This document shows, one piece after another, positions 1 through 6,890 of a stretch of DNA of 64,000 nucleotides (its first letter is position 1; each line of letters opens with the position of its first letter). This DNA is from Clostridiales bacterium (GTDB lineage Bacteria; Bacillota; Clostridia; Christensenellales; Aristaeellaceae): assembly GCA_012521895.1 (NCBI GenBank), contig JAAYLK010000018.1, positions 1-64,000 on the forward strand, in the 5' to 3' direction. The notes under the pieces are model-generated. The model worked only from the letters and a program-made list of their open reading frames with translations, ran no database searches and had not been told where the DNA came from. The position numbers were made by a program, and so were the translations under genes.

Positions 1-944
1 GACATGTTTTCTTCCGCCGTTGTCCTGACAGTAATGACAGTATCCAACTCAGGATAAGTCCCGCTTTTATTCCATTTCAGCGTGCCTGCCGTACCGGGAG
101 CGACCAGGGTATAGCTTGCGTCTACAGCGCTGGGCAGGATGGCTTTCCAGGCAGCGCTGGTAGAGGATAGGTCTGCGTTCGGGTCCAGCGCGTTGTTGTT
201 CTCCAAAATCTGGATTTCACCATCATACACGCGGTAGCCGAAGTCCTGCTCAGAACAATTGCCGTTTAGGTCCGTGATGCCGCTCACCTTGCCGTCCAGT
301 GTCCAGCTCAGAGGGCCGGATCCGGTCAGGGTGTTATTACCATTAGGAGTGGCGGCTGTGATCTGGCTGGCCACCGGGCTGCCGCCGATCTTCTTGCCCT
401 TGGTCCACAAGTGCGTTGCGCGATCGGGCCGGTTGGCGTCCTCAGAGGTGTGGTTGGCAAGGCATGTGTACTCCCAGCCACACAGCACGCGCTTGAGGCC
501 GGTGGTGTAGGCTTTCGCCAGTTCCCACGGCGTGCCGTCTCGGTAGTCTACGCTGTAACTGTTGTTTCCTTTGGGTACCCAGCTGTTCTTCTTGGCCAGC
601 AGGTACAACAGGCCGCTAATGGCCACCGTCTTGCCGGTGAATCCGGGGCCTGCGGCTTTGCACAGGTTACGCAACTGGTCATGTCCCAGGCTGATCTGCG
701 GCGGCATGTTCGGAAGTGAATGTACCGCGCTGCCAAGCGCAACGCCCTTGTATACGCCCACAAGCACACGAGGAATCTCCACGCCATTGACGATGAAAGC
801 CGGGTGTGTAGTTGCGGGGAGCGATGCGTCCAGGCTCTGGCTGGTGCATTTGTAGATGGGATAAAAAAAGGACGGTGTACCGTCCGCCGCGTACTTGACG
901 ACCCAGCCTTGGTCTCTCGCGATCTGTTCAATGATGCTGCTCAT
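1..944 (-). CDS. Phage tail-tip protein with SUMF1/C-type-lectin-like fold (3' end outside window)
   Basis: The frame starts at ATG 944 behind a GGAGGGAG site and is still open at position 1, so 314 residues are visible and the C-terminus is missing. The region from about residue 55 to 255 resembles formylglycine-generating-enzyme/C-type-lectin folds of phage tail tips. It has an entry segment around IPRVLVGVYKG (57-67), a GNNSYSVDYRDG segment (126-137), TLTGSGPLSW (205-214) and the family core DLNGN (225-229) followed by DGEIQILENNNA (241-252). The Trp-rich motif that usually follows DLNGN is replaced by CSEQDFG. Such proteins sit at the distal end of tail operons and are inferred to contact the host surface; some are targets of diversity-generating retroelements, but no reverse transcriptase is in this window. 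It directly follows a 48-residue gene (stop TAA abuts its ATG). Confidence 0.7.
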   Translation of the reverse strand, partial: MSSIIEQIARDQGWVVKYAADGTPSFFYPIYKCTSQSLDASLPATTHPAFIVNGVEIPRVLVGVYKGVALGSAVHSLPNMPPQISLGHDQLRNLCKAAGPGFTGKTVAISGLLYLLAKKNSWVPKGNNSYSVDYRDGTPWELAKAYTTGLKRVLCGWEYTCLANHTSEDANRPDRATHLWTKGKKIGGSPVASQITAATPNGNNTLTGSGPLSWTLDGKVSGITDLNGNCSEQDFGYRVYDGEIQILENNNALDPNADLSSTSAAWKAILPSAVDASYTLVAPGTAGTLKWNKSGTYPELDTVITVRTTAEENM

Positions 945-1091
945 TTATTCTCCCTCCATCATGGCGGTCAGTTCGTCGTACTCTGCCTGAGTGATGCTCC
1001 CTGCCGCCAGGAACACGTTAAGCTTTTCGGCTGTACCAGCGTGGTCATACCCACCGCGCTCGATGATCCTTTTGATCAGCTTGTAAATCAT
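945..1091 (-). CDS. Small phage protein (48 aa), tail-tip operon
   Basis: A 48-residue frame starts at ATG 1091, overlapping the stop of the preceding gene (ATGA), and its TAA abuts the ATG of the lectin-like gene. It reads MIYKLIKRIIERGGYD at the N-terminus and ends in an acidic ITQAEYDELTAMMEGE helix. Small genes of this type, with a basic first helix and an ITEEQYxEL-like second helix, are common beside tail-fibre genes of Firmicutes phages (compare XkdX-like proteins), but the role is unknown. Coupled start and stop on both sides support translation. Confidence 0.7.
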   Translation of the reverse strand: MIYKLIKRIIERGGYDHAGTAEKLNVFLAAGSITQAEYDELTAMMEGE

Positions 1092-1300
1092 AGTGCGCCC
1101 CCTATCTTCATCATCGCCAGTTCATACATCGCCTCAACAATTATCTCATCGTGTTCAGCGACAATGGCTGCGCTATCCTTGCGCTGATCCGACGCCTCTT
1201 TGTACGGCGCAAGCCGCGCTACCTCTTCTTGTCGCCTCTGCTCTTCCAGGGCTTCAATTTCCGCGTCAGTCATGCCCATATGATTATCAGACTCGTTCAT
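1088..1300 (-). CDS. Small phage protein (70 aa), unknown function
   Basis: ATG 1300 follows an AGGAGG site at good spacing and the TGA overlaps the next ATG. The protein is charged and helical, with an acidic DAEIEALEEQRRQEE stretch (residues 12-26) that could form a short coiled coil. There is no recognizable enzyme motif. Its place between tail-tip genes suggests a structural or assembly part of the distal tail; this is inference from position only. Confidence 0.65.
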   Translation of the reverse strand: MNESDNHMGMTDAEIEALEEQRRQEEVARLAPYKEASDQRKDSAAIVAEHDEIIVEAMYELAMMKIGGAL

Positions 1301-1313
1301 GTTATCCTCCTAT

Positions 1314-1661
1314 TTATGCCATCGCTGCCACTTGGGCTTCAAGCGTCGTGATCCTGTTCTCGTAGCTCCGCAGCGTTGCCTGCATGAGCGCGGTGAAAAG
1401 GGAAAAGGAAAGCCTGGTATCTATTGATCCATCAAACGCGTTGAGCTGTGCCTGGATGCTCGCCGCGTCAGCCGCTGCTTCTGTGATTGCCGCCGCCAGC
1501 GTGACGGAGGACAGGTTCCCATTGGGATCGTTATACGCGTTGAGCGCGCAGAGGGCTATAGCCGCCTCGAGAACCGTCGCCAGCGCGTCCGCGTACTTCT
1601 TTGCCGATGTATTGGCAGCGCCTAAGGTAACAGTATCTATGAGATGTTCATGCCTATCCAT
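1314..1661 (-). CDS. Phage tail-tip/fibre-associated protein (115 aa)
   Basis: The preferred start is ATG 1661, which has AAGGTG upstream; a longer open frame reaches 1745 but would overlap the preceding gene by 74 bases. The product is alanine-rich and helical (long AAITEAAADAAS segment near residues 60-70) and ends with a heptad-like NRITTLEAQVAAMA tail. That tail is typical of small proteins with a trimeric or coiled-coil C-terminus in tail-fibre regions. A very similar ending, RLEAVETALAVLA, closes the gene at 1897-2178, which suggests related roles. Function is not known. Confidence 0.65.
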   Translation of the reverse strand: MDRHEHLIDTVTLGAANTSAKKYADALATVLEAAIALCALNAYNDPNGNLSSVTLAAAITEAAADAASIQAQLNAFDGSIDTRLSFSLFTALMQATLRSYENRITTLEAQVAAMA

Positions 1662-1671
1662 CTCACTCACC

Positions 1672-1878
1672 TTATGCCCAGACGCCGGATGAATTGACGA
1701 ACAGAGCTTCACCAGCCGCTGTATAGCAGCTCGATCCGGGGGCACATACCATTTCTCCGCCGTTGTCTGTCATTACAGTCAGCGATTGCTCCATGATCTC
1801 TTCTTTTGTGTCTGCAAAGAATTGTTCGGTTCTTCCTGGCTGATACGGAACGCCCTCTCGGCCTTTGACCAGAATCAT
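1672..1878 (-). CDS. Small phage tail-region protein (68 aa)
   Basis: ATG 1878 is preceded by AGAAGGAGGG at about seven bases. The C-terminal half contains PGSSCYTAAGEALFVNSSGVW, a pattern seen in small tail-tip proteins where a PPGSSC motif precedes a short beta segment ending in Gly-x-Trp. The start is unambiguous. The gene overlaps nothing if the next gene starts at 1661. Role unknown; by position it belongs to the distal tail. Confidence 0.65.
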   Translation of the reverse strand: MILVKGREGVPYQPGRTEQFFADTKEEIMEQSLTVMTDNGGEMVCAPGSSCYTAAGEALFVNSSGVWA

Positions 1879-1896
1879 AGCATATCCCTCCTTCTA

Positions 1897-2178
1897 TTAA
1901 GCCAACACAGCAAGCGCGGTTTCGACTGCTTCAAGCCTCGATGCCGCATCGCGCTCAACCATCTGATCCAGCGTATACATCAGTAAGAAAGCAACGGTCA
2001 CGCTGGAAATCCCGGCTTCCATATTATTGAAGTGCGCGGCGTCCTGGTTAGTTCCTAACTGCAGAACGGTTCCAGGCGAAGCCACATGTTCGGTGGTGCC
2101 ATCGCCGTTGGGTGTCTCCGTGAATCGGTTCGGGTATTGAACGACGTGATCTTTCCAGAGCGTGCGAAGATACATCAT
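1897..2178 (-). CDS. Phage tail-fibre-region protein (93 aa)
   Basis: ATG 2178 overlaps the stop of the preceding gene (ATGA). The first half (KDHVVQYPNRFTETPNGDGT, residues 9-28) resembles the N-terminal strand of short tail-fibre proteins in Firmicutes phages that begin W.D..V.....F......DGT. The second half contains AAHFNNMEAGI (47-57), a motif often found in fibre proteins, and a helical C-terminus. It is probably a short fibre or collar piece; the assignment rests on motif memory and position. Confidence 0.65.
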   Translation of the reverse strand: MMYLRTLWKDHVVQYPNRFTETPNGDGTTEHVASPGTVLQLGTNQDAAHFNNMEAGISSVTVAFLLMYTLDQMVERDAASRLEAVETALAVLA

Positions 2179-2480
2179 GCATCCACCTCCGTTATGTTGA
2201 TGTCAAACCACTGCAGATAATGCGTTTGCAGGGCGTTGGTTGTCACGCTGATGTCTTTGCTGGCCCAGACTTGGTCATAGACATTGATCAGCCGTATTTG
2301 GTTGATGGTGACGGGCAAAGACTCGCTGATCGGTATCTTGATGCGCACGATTCCACCTGCCGTGATCTCCGTCTCCGAGATATCGGCCCGGTAATAGGTC
2401 GATCCGATCCGATACTCGGCATAGAGAATCTGGCGCTTGATGAACTCGCGCAGGTCCGTGATGGCGGCTGCTGTAAGCAT
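2175..2480 (-). CDS. Phage tail protein, unknown (101 aa)
   Basis: ATG 2480 is chosen because AAGGAGGAG lies directly upstream; the open frame extends to 2525 without a ribosome site. The product is beta-rich after a first helix (DLREFIKRQILYAEY) and contains alternating hydrophobic strands (GGIVRIKIPISE, VTINQIRLIN). It lies between tail protein I and the fibre-like genes, where P2-type phages place fibre or fibre-attachment proteins. No specific family is recognized. Confidence 0.65.
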   Translation of the reverse strand: MLTAAAITDLREFIKRQILYAEYRIGSTYYRADISETEITAGGIVRIKIPISESLPVTINQIRLINVYDQVWASKDISVTTNALQTHYLQWFDINITEVDA

Positions 2481-2494
2481 GATTCTGCTCCTCC

Positions 2495-3193
2495 TTACAT
2501 TAGGGCGTTCAGCGCGTTTCCGCACTTGGGTACAAGGTAAAGGCTCCCAGCAGCGCTCACACCCGCCATGAGGGCGCTGTTGTCTGCGATCCCGCCCCTG
2601 GTCGATACGGCGGGTACAGTGCCGGACTTGGGCGTGGTGTAGCCGATGCCAGAGGCACCTGTTGCAACGGCGATCCCGCAGCTGATGCGGGCAATGATTT
2701 CATCCTCCTCCAGGTGCGAGCGGAAGGACTTATAGTATTCGATGGCATTCTTGATCAGCCCGATGTAGGCAGGCTCCTTGGTCGTGGTGACGTCCACCAC
2801 CACCCGGAAGTGATAGGGTTGCCCGCCGTACTCAAACCATTCCAGGACTGTGCTGTTGGGGAAGATGTCGGACAGCGCCCGGTCCAGGGCGCCCTTGGTT
2901 CCCAGGTGACGGTGCACGAAGAAGCTGTCCTTGATGAGTGCCCGCTTGGTCTCAAGGCCATAGTTGTAGTCATACCAGACCACATCAAAGTCCTTGGCCA
3001 GGGCATCCAGCGCGGATTCCTCCAGCTGGTCAATCCGGTCGTAGATTTTCGCGTACTCCACCTTGTCCAGCAGGGTGGACAGCGCATTGGCAATCATCCA
3101 CCCCAGGGGGTGCATGCCCTCGTCCCGGGCCAGGACCACCGGCAGCGTGCGCATCAGGTTATCCGGGGTGATGCCGTACAGCTGCTTATTCAT
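2495..3193 (-). CDS. P2 gpI-like phage tail protein
   Basis: The start at 3193 has GGAG nine bases upstream; an ATG at 3208 is also in frame. The N-terminal 150 residues match the tail protein I family of P2-type phages: a conserved entry helix (QLYGITPDNL, LPVVLARDEGMHPLGWMIA), an LDALAKDFDVVWYDY segment, then KRALIKDSFFVHRHLGTKGAL. In P2, gpI is a baseplate-tip protein that acts after gpJ. The C-terminal part (about 165-232) is Gly/Ala-rich and likely fibre-linking. It follows gpJ with an eight-base overlap, the order expected for P2-like baseplates. Confidence 0.85.
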   Translation of the reverse strand: MNKQLYGITPDNLMRTLPVVLARDEGMHPLGWMIANALSTLLDKVEYAKIYDRIDQLEESALDALAKDFDVVWYDYNYGLETKRALIKDSFFVHRHLGTKGALDRALSDIFPNSTVLEWFEYGGQPYHFRVVVDVTTTKEPAYIGLIKNAIEYYKSFRSHLEEDEIIARISCGIAVATGASGIGYTTPKSGTVPAVSTRGGIADNSALMAGVSAAGSLYLVPKCGNALNALM

Positions 3194-4328
3194 CCTCATA
3201 GCCTCCATTGGTCACGGTTTCCGTTCCCGCGGAGGCCAGGGCAGGCGTGGTGTTGTCGCTGCCATCCGACAGCACGGTGAACACCGGAGCGGTCAGGTTG
3301 ACGCGCTTGACGCCATCAACCTCCATCAGCATGCCGATCAGCGTTGAGGGGTTGATGTCACGCCCCAGCCTGCTGGATTGCCAGGCCTTGTAGCGCTCCA
3401 CCGCCAAGCCTACCGCCGCCTGGATTTCCGCCGCGCTCTGCGTGGCCGTCCGGCTGAGGTAGTAGGTCAGGTTGATGTTGTAGCTGGCCAGCGTCGGGTC
3501 CAGCACCTCTACATGGTCGGTCAGCGGTCGTACCTCGTCCGCGTTGCAGGCCGCCAGCACGGCGGTCTTGACCTCGGAGCTGGCAATCGTGCCATCGTTC
3601 ATCAGCACATACAGCTTGACCTCCCCGGCTGTCGGGGAAGTGACCACCACATCGGCGATGTTCGTGCTGACGGATTTTGCCCAGTACTTGTAAGAGCCGA
3701 TGGCGCCGGCCGTGGAATAGGCGTCCTGGCTGGCCACCATCAGCGCGTAGTATTCGTCGTCCGTGGCCGCATCGCCGCCGCCATCGCTGGTGGTGACATT
3801 GGTGCAGCTGAGGAAGTACGGGAAGGGGTCGACCAGCTCGTTCACCTGGCCGGGCAGGTAGCCGTTGCCTGCCTCGCCTGCCGTCTGGCAGACAGCGTGC
3901 ACCGTCAATGCGGTGGCGCCGATGGGCACATAGGCGTCCGCTTCCGTGGCAAACACGATGTCATCGTTGGACACAGCAATGCGGGTGCCCTTGGGAATCA
4001 GCACGGCCGAGGTCTGGGCTTCGGAGATAGTGAACTGGATGGTGACGCTGGCCGGCGTAGCCTGGGGCCGCTTCTTGCCGAAGTACAGCTCGCCCAGGGC
4101 GTCCAGGTTTTCGCCCACGGCCTGGCTTGGGATGTTCTGATTGGCGGCATGGTTAATCATGGCCAGAATCTGCGCAAGCGCATCAGTGACCCAGCTGATG
4201 AACAGCCGCACCGGGCTGGATGGCAGCACCGTATCGCCGGTGACTTCCTCGTACAGCGAAGTCAGCGCAATTTCGATGGCCTCCGGATCCGTGTTCACGA
4301 ACTCATGCGGCGGGGATAGTCTATTCAT
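3186..4328 (-). CDS. P2 gpJ-like baseplate assembly protein
   Basis: The start is ATG 4328, which overlaps the stop of the gpW gene; an upstream in-frame ATG (4343) lacks support. The 380-residue product has the Baseplate_J architecture: LYEEVTGDTVLPSSPVRLFI near the N-terminus, a beta-rich wedge domain with an AGEAGNGYLPGQVNELVDPF segment, and the conserved GGGDAATDDEYYALM region near residues 185-200. The C-terminus contains VDGVKRVNLTAP. gpJ forms the baseplate wedge of contractile tails. Order V-U-W-J-I is close to P2. Confidence 0.9.
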   Translation of the reverse strand: MNRLSPPHEFVNTDPEAIEIALTSLYEEVTGDTVLPSSPVRLFISWVTDALAQILAMINHAANQNIPSQAVGENLDALGELYFGKKRPQATPASVTIQFTISEAQTSAVLIPKGTRIAVSNDDIVFATEADAYVPIGATALTVHAVCQTAGEAGNGYLPGQVNELVDPFPYFLSCTNVTTSDGGGDAATDDEYYALMVASQDAYSTAGAIGSYKYWAKSVSTNIADVVVTSPTAGEVKLYVLMNDGTIASSEVKTAVLAACNADEVRPLTDHVEVLDPTLASYNINLTYYLSRTATQSAAEIQAAVGLAVERYKAWQSSRLGRDINPSTLIGMLMEVDGVKRVNLTAPVFTVLSDGSDNTTPALASAGTETVTNGGYEDE

Positions 4329-4635
4329 AATAGGTAACCTCAATTATGGGGTTGAGAACATCCGGCGAGCCGCCATCCTCAAAGAGAATCTGGTTGACAC
4401 GGATGTTCGGCACAAAGCGCTCAATGGCTTCGGCGGCTGCGCTGGCGTACGCGCTCTTGGCGGCATTGCCCGGCAGGTGCATATAGGTCATGTCGATGCC
4501 GAAGTCCCTATTTAACGGTATTGATCCAGCTGGAGTGTTTAGCACTACCCGGATTAACTCCGCTATCCTTCCTAACCACGACTGGTGTCGCAGGAGCAGC
4601 CTTTGTGGCGTCGTAGCTTCGATTTGAAAACGCAT
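4321..4635 (-). CDS. GpW/gp25-family baseplate protein
   Basis: Start ATG 4635 has GGTGGAGGTG upstream and gives 104 residues. The segment IAELIRVVLNTPAGSIPLNRDFGID (about 24-48, read with the preceding helix) matches the family pattern of T4 gp25/P2 gpW, where the TP-x-GS-x-PL-x-RDFGID core is the most conserved part. The protein joins sheath to baseplate wedge. Its first 43 codons overlap the 3' end of the gpU-like gene in another frame, an unusually long overlap. It ends in TAG. Confidence 0.85.
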   Translation of the reverse strand: MRFQIEATTPQRLLLRHQSWLGRIAELIRVVLNTPAGSIPLNRDFGIDMTYMHLPGNAAKSAYASAAAEAIERFVPNIRVNQILFEDGGSPDVLNPIIEVTYYE

Positions 4636-5320
4636 TCTTGAGCACCTCCACCACATTGTATTTTTTGACTGCGTTGGTCACAGCGTTTACGACCTTGATG
4701 CCCGTTCCGACAACCGTGCCTACCGCCTTGCCCAGCGACTTGGCCTGGGCGACGGTCATCTTGCCGCTGGTCGATGGCTTGGTCGAGGGCTTAGGGCTGA
4801 TGGTCACGGGTTTGGTTGTCGGCGGAATCACCGGCTTACGGCTTTCGCCAGGGGATGGCATAACCGTGACGGCGCTGGCCATCCGGTCAGTAAAGGTCAG
4901 GCGGTTGCTGATCACCGGCATCTGGATGGTGTCGACATACTCCATGATGGTGATTTTCACATCCGCGGACAGCAGCGTGCCGTCCTTGTGCAGGTACTCC
5001 AGCTTGCGCTCGATGTCCGTCACCACCCAGTGGCCGGGGATGGGCATCGTGCCCAGCACAAACTTGACCGCCTCATGGTCCCGCATTAGAGCGCCCAAGC
5101 GGTCCAGCATCTTGGTGGGGTTCACCCCCAGGAAGGCACTGAGCTTGATTTCAAAGCTGATTTTGTCGGCATTGTTGCCGACAAACTCCAGCATGTCCGT
5201 TTGGTTGTGCCTGGTTTGCTCGGCGTATCGGGCGGTGGAGCCCCAGTTGAGGCCACTCACCAGCACGCTTTCGTTCGCCGAAGTGTAGAAGGGAATGCTC
5301 CCCAGGCTGCCGATCATCAT
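4508..5320 (-). CDS. P2 gpU-like tail protein with C-terminal extension
   Basis: Residues 1-135 match the P2 gpU family: MIGSLGSIPFYTS at the start, then ADKISFEIKLSAFLGVNPTKML (spanning about 50-71), a GTMPIPGHWVVTDIERK strand pair and SADVKITIMEYVD. The usual family protein is about 130-160 residues, whereas this one is 270. The extra part is a Pro/Thr/Lys linker (IPPTTKPVTISPKPSTKPS, about 164-183) followed by a helical Ala/Val/Lys region. The start overlaps the gpV stop (ATGA). The extension overlaps the gpW gene at DNA level. Confidence 0.75.
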   Translation of the reverse strand: MMIGSLGSIPFYTSANESVLVSGLNWGSTARYAEQTRHNQTDMLEFVGNNADKISFEIKLSAFLGVNPTKMLDRLGALMRDHEAVKFVLGTMPIPGHWVVTDIERKLEYLHKDGTLLSADVKITIMEYVDTIQMPVISNRLTFTDRMASAVTVMPSPGESRKPVIPPTTKPVTISPKPSTKPSTSGKMTVAQAKSLGKAVGTVVGTGIKVVNAVTNAVKKYNVVEVLKNAFSNRSYDATKAAPATPVVVRKDSGVNPGSAKHSSWINTVK

Positions 5321-5592
5321 GGAATCACCCCCAGTACATAGCCATCCACGCTGAACCCAGGCGTGTACGCCACCAACACCAGGTCGTTGACCTTGGGCAT
5401 CCAGTAACGGTAGCTCACGGTGTGGTTGTGGTTCTCGTAGAGAGAAACGGAGTAGGACGAGGGGTGCTGCAGCACTTTCAGCCAGTCGGAAACCATGTTG
5501 TCAAACTGGGGGAAGTGCACACGCACCGTCAGCTCGTCCTGCTTGACCGCAGATACCACGCCCACCCGGACAAGATTCGTGTAGTCCCTCAT
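5317..5592 (-). CDS. P2 gpV-like baseplate spike/OB-fold protein
   Basis: ATG 5592 has AAAGGAG upstream. The 91 residues carry the N-terminal OB-fold signature of the Phage_base_V family: VRVGVVSAVKQDELTVRVHF, DNMVSDWLKVLQ and YWMPKVNDLVLVAYTPG before DGYVLGVIP. The normal C-terminal beta-helix needle is absent, so the product is only the OB-fold hub part. Short gpV forms occur in Mu-like and PBSX-like phages; the needle could be supplied by another protein. Confidence 0.85.
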   Translation of the reverse strand: MRDYTNLVRVGVVSAVKQDELTVRVHFPQFDNMVSDWLKVLQHPSSYSVSLYENHNHTVSYRYWMPKVNDLVLVAYTPGFSVDGYVLGVIP

Positions 5593-5603
5593 GGGCGCTC
5601 CTT

Positions 5604-6674
5604 TCACATTGCGATTCGCAATTCTATGTCGGTCTTGTAACCGCCGCTGGATATATCATGCGTTGTGCGCTTGATGATGTAGCGGCCGTTGAAGGCGCCC
5701 CAGCCTGCCAGTTGAATGGCCTCGCTGGAGACCAGGGTCGGGTTGCCGGGCAGCGTGAAGCGGCCCGTCTTTTCAAATTTGTTGCGCATACGCAGCAGCT
5801 TGTCTGCCAGCGCCCGGGCATCCGTGGTCGAATGCACCTGGTGATTGGTGATGACCAGCGCCCGGTTGTCGCCATCCTCCTTGAATTCCTTGCTCTTTGC
5901 CTCGCCCTCAATCAGGCGGCCGGCCACCGGGCTCATATAGCGCACGATGCAGTGCGTATAGTTCACCTGGCTCTGGGCGCTGCGCAGGTCCCAGCGGGTG
6001 TAGCTGCCGTCGCCCTTGGTGATGGTGGCTACGCTGCTCAGGGCGGCGTACTTCGCCTGGTCAAAGATGATGATTTTGCCGTGGGATATCTTGAGTGAGT
6101 ACCCGGCGTCATTGCACAGCCGGCCCAGGAAGGCGATGTCGGTCTGCTCGTTTTGCTCTTTCCGGGTGAAGAAGGGGTCATAGGCGCTGTCAAAGATGAA
6201 ACCCATGCCGGAACGGTTGGCAATCTCTTTGCCCACGCCGGACAGCTTGTAGTTCTCCCAGCTCTGGCTGCGCTCGGTCGTGCGGATGCCGTTCTTGTCC
6301 GACAGCGCGGAGGCTTTGATGACAATCCGGGCGGGAGGTCCCGATGCCGAGATATCATCCAGGGAAAACTTGCCACAGTCCAGGGTCAGGTGTTGGTTGG
6401 GCTTGGCCCAGTTTCTGCAGTGGATTTTTGCGGTGATGGCCAGGCCCTTTGACCTGGCCAATCCCGCATCGGTATTCAGTTGGGCAATGAGCATGTCGTC
6501 CAGCCAGTGGTTGAGCCACCGACCTGCACGGTCATGCAGGGTAATTTGCAGGTCGTCCGCTTCGTCTTCTTCGCTGTCGATGTAGCGCAGGCTGATCATG
6601 TCCTCGTTGATTTTGTCGGAGATGTCCACGCCATCGAATGTCAGCTCCACCCAGGCAAGCCTTGCGTAGCCCAT
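5604..6674 (-). CDS. P2 gpD-like baseplate hub (late control D family)
   Basis: The 356-residue frame starts at ATG 6674, immediately after the gpX stop. It has the hub fold of the gpD/gp27 family: an N-terminal ELTFDGVDISDKI, a DLQITLHDRAGRW segment (41-53), GPPARIVIKASALS (111-124), KEIANRSGMGFIFD (about 149-162) and a long beta-rich C-terminus with WGAFNGRYIIKRTTHDI. The protein forms the central tail hub, with gpX and gpV as neighbours. Length is normal for the family. Confidence 0.88.
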   Translation of the reverse strand: MGYARLAWVELTFDGVDISDKINEDMISLRYIDSEEDEADDLQITLHDRAGRWLNHWLDDMLIAQLNTDAGLARSKGLAITAKIHCRNWAKPNQHLTLDCGKFSLDDISASGPPARIVIKASALSDKNGIRTTERSQSWENYKLSGVGKEIANRSGMGFIFDSAYDPFFTRKEQNEQTDIAFLGRLCNDAGYSLKISHGKIIIFDQAKYAALSSVATITKGDGSYTRWDLRSAQSQVNYTHCIVRYMSPVAGRLIEGEAKSKEFKEDGDNRALVITNHQVHSTTDARALADKLLRMRNKFEKTGRFTLPGNPTLVSSEAIQLAGWGAFNGRYIIKRTTHDISSGGYKTDIELRIAM

Positions 6675-6890
6675 TTAGACCACCTGCCGCCAGGGCGGTA
6701 GAGAACTCAGGCCCGCCTGCTCGGGATCGATTTCTGGCAGTTGCAACTCAATTCCCGCAGGGAAAATGTAGTAGTCCAGGTATTGGGGGTTCGCCGCCAT
6801 CAGCTTGTTCATGTGCCTAGTGTCACCCAGTTGCTGATGGGCGATAAGGTCCCACTTGTCGCCCTGAACGGTCACATAGCTGTCAGGCAT
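6675..6890 (-). CDS. P2 gpX-like tail protein (LysM-like)
   Basis: ATG 6890 follows AGGAGGTAC at ideal spacing and gives 71 residues; longer in-frame starts would lie wholly inside the tape-measure gene. The sequence VTVQGDKWDLIAHQQLGD (6-23) followed by LMAANPQYLDYYIFPAGIELQLPEI is the hallmark of tail protein X, a short LysM-like domain found between tape measure and gpD in contractile phages. It probably binds the baseplate hub or peptidoglycan during assembly. Confidence 0.88.
   Translation of the reverse strand: MPDSYVTVQGDKWDLIAHQQLGDTRHMNKLMAANPQYLDYYIFPAGIELQLPEIDPEQAGLSSLPPWRQVV

Noticed and set aside
548-931. 127-codon minus-strand frame near the left end
   Set aside because: It is out of frame with the lectin-like gene, which starts at a good site at 944 and has recognizable motifs.
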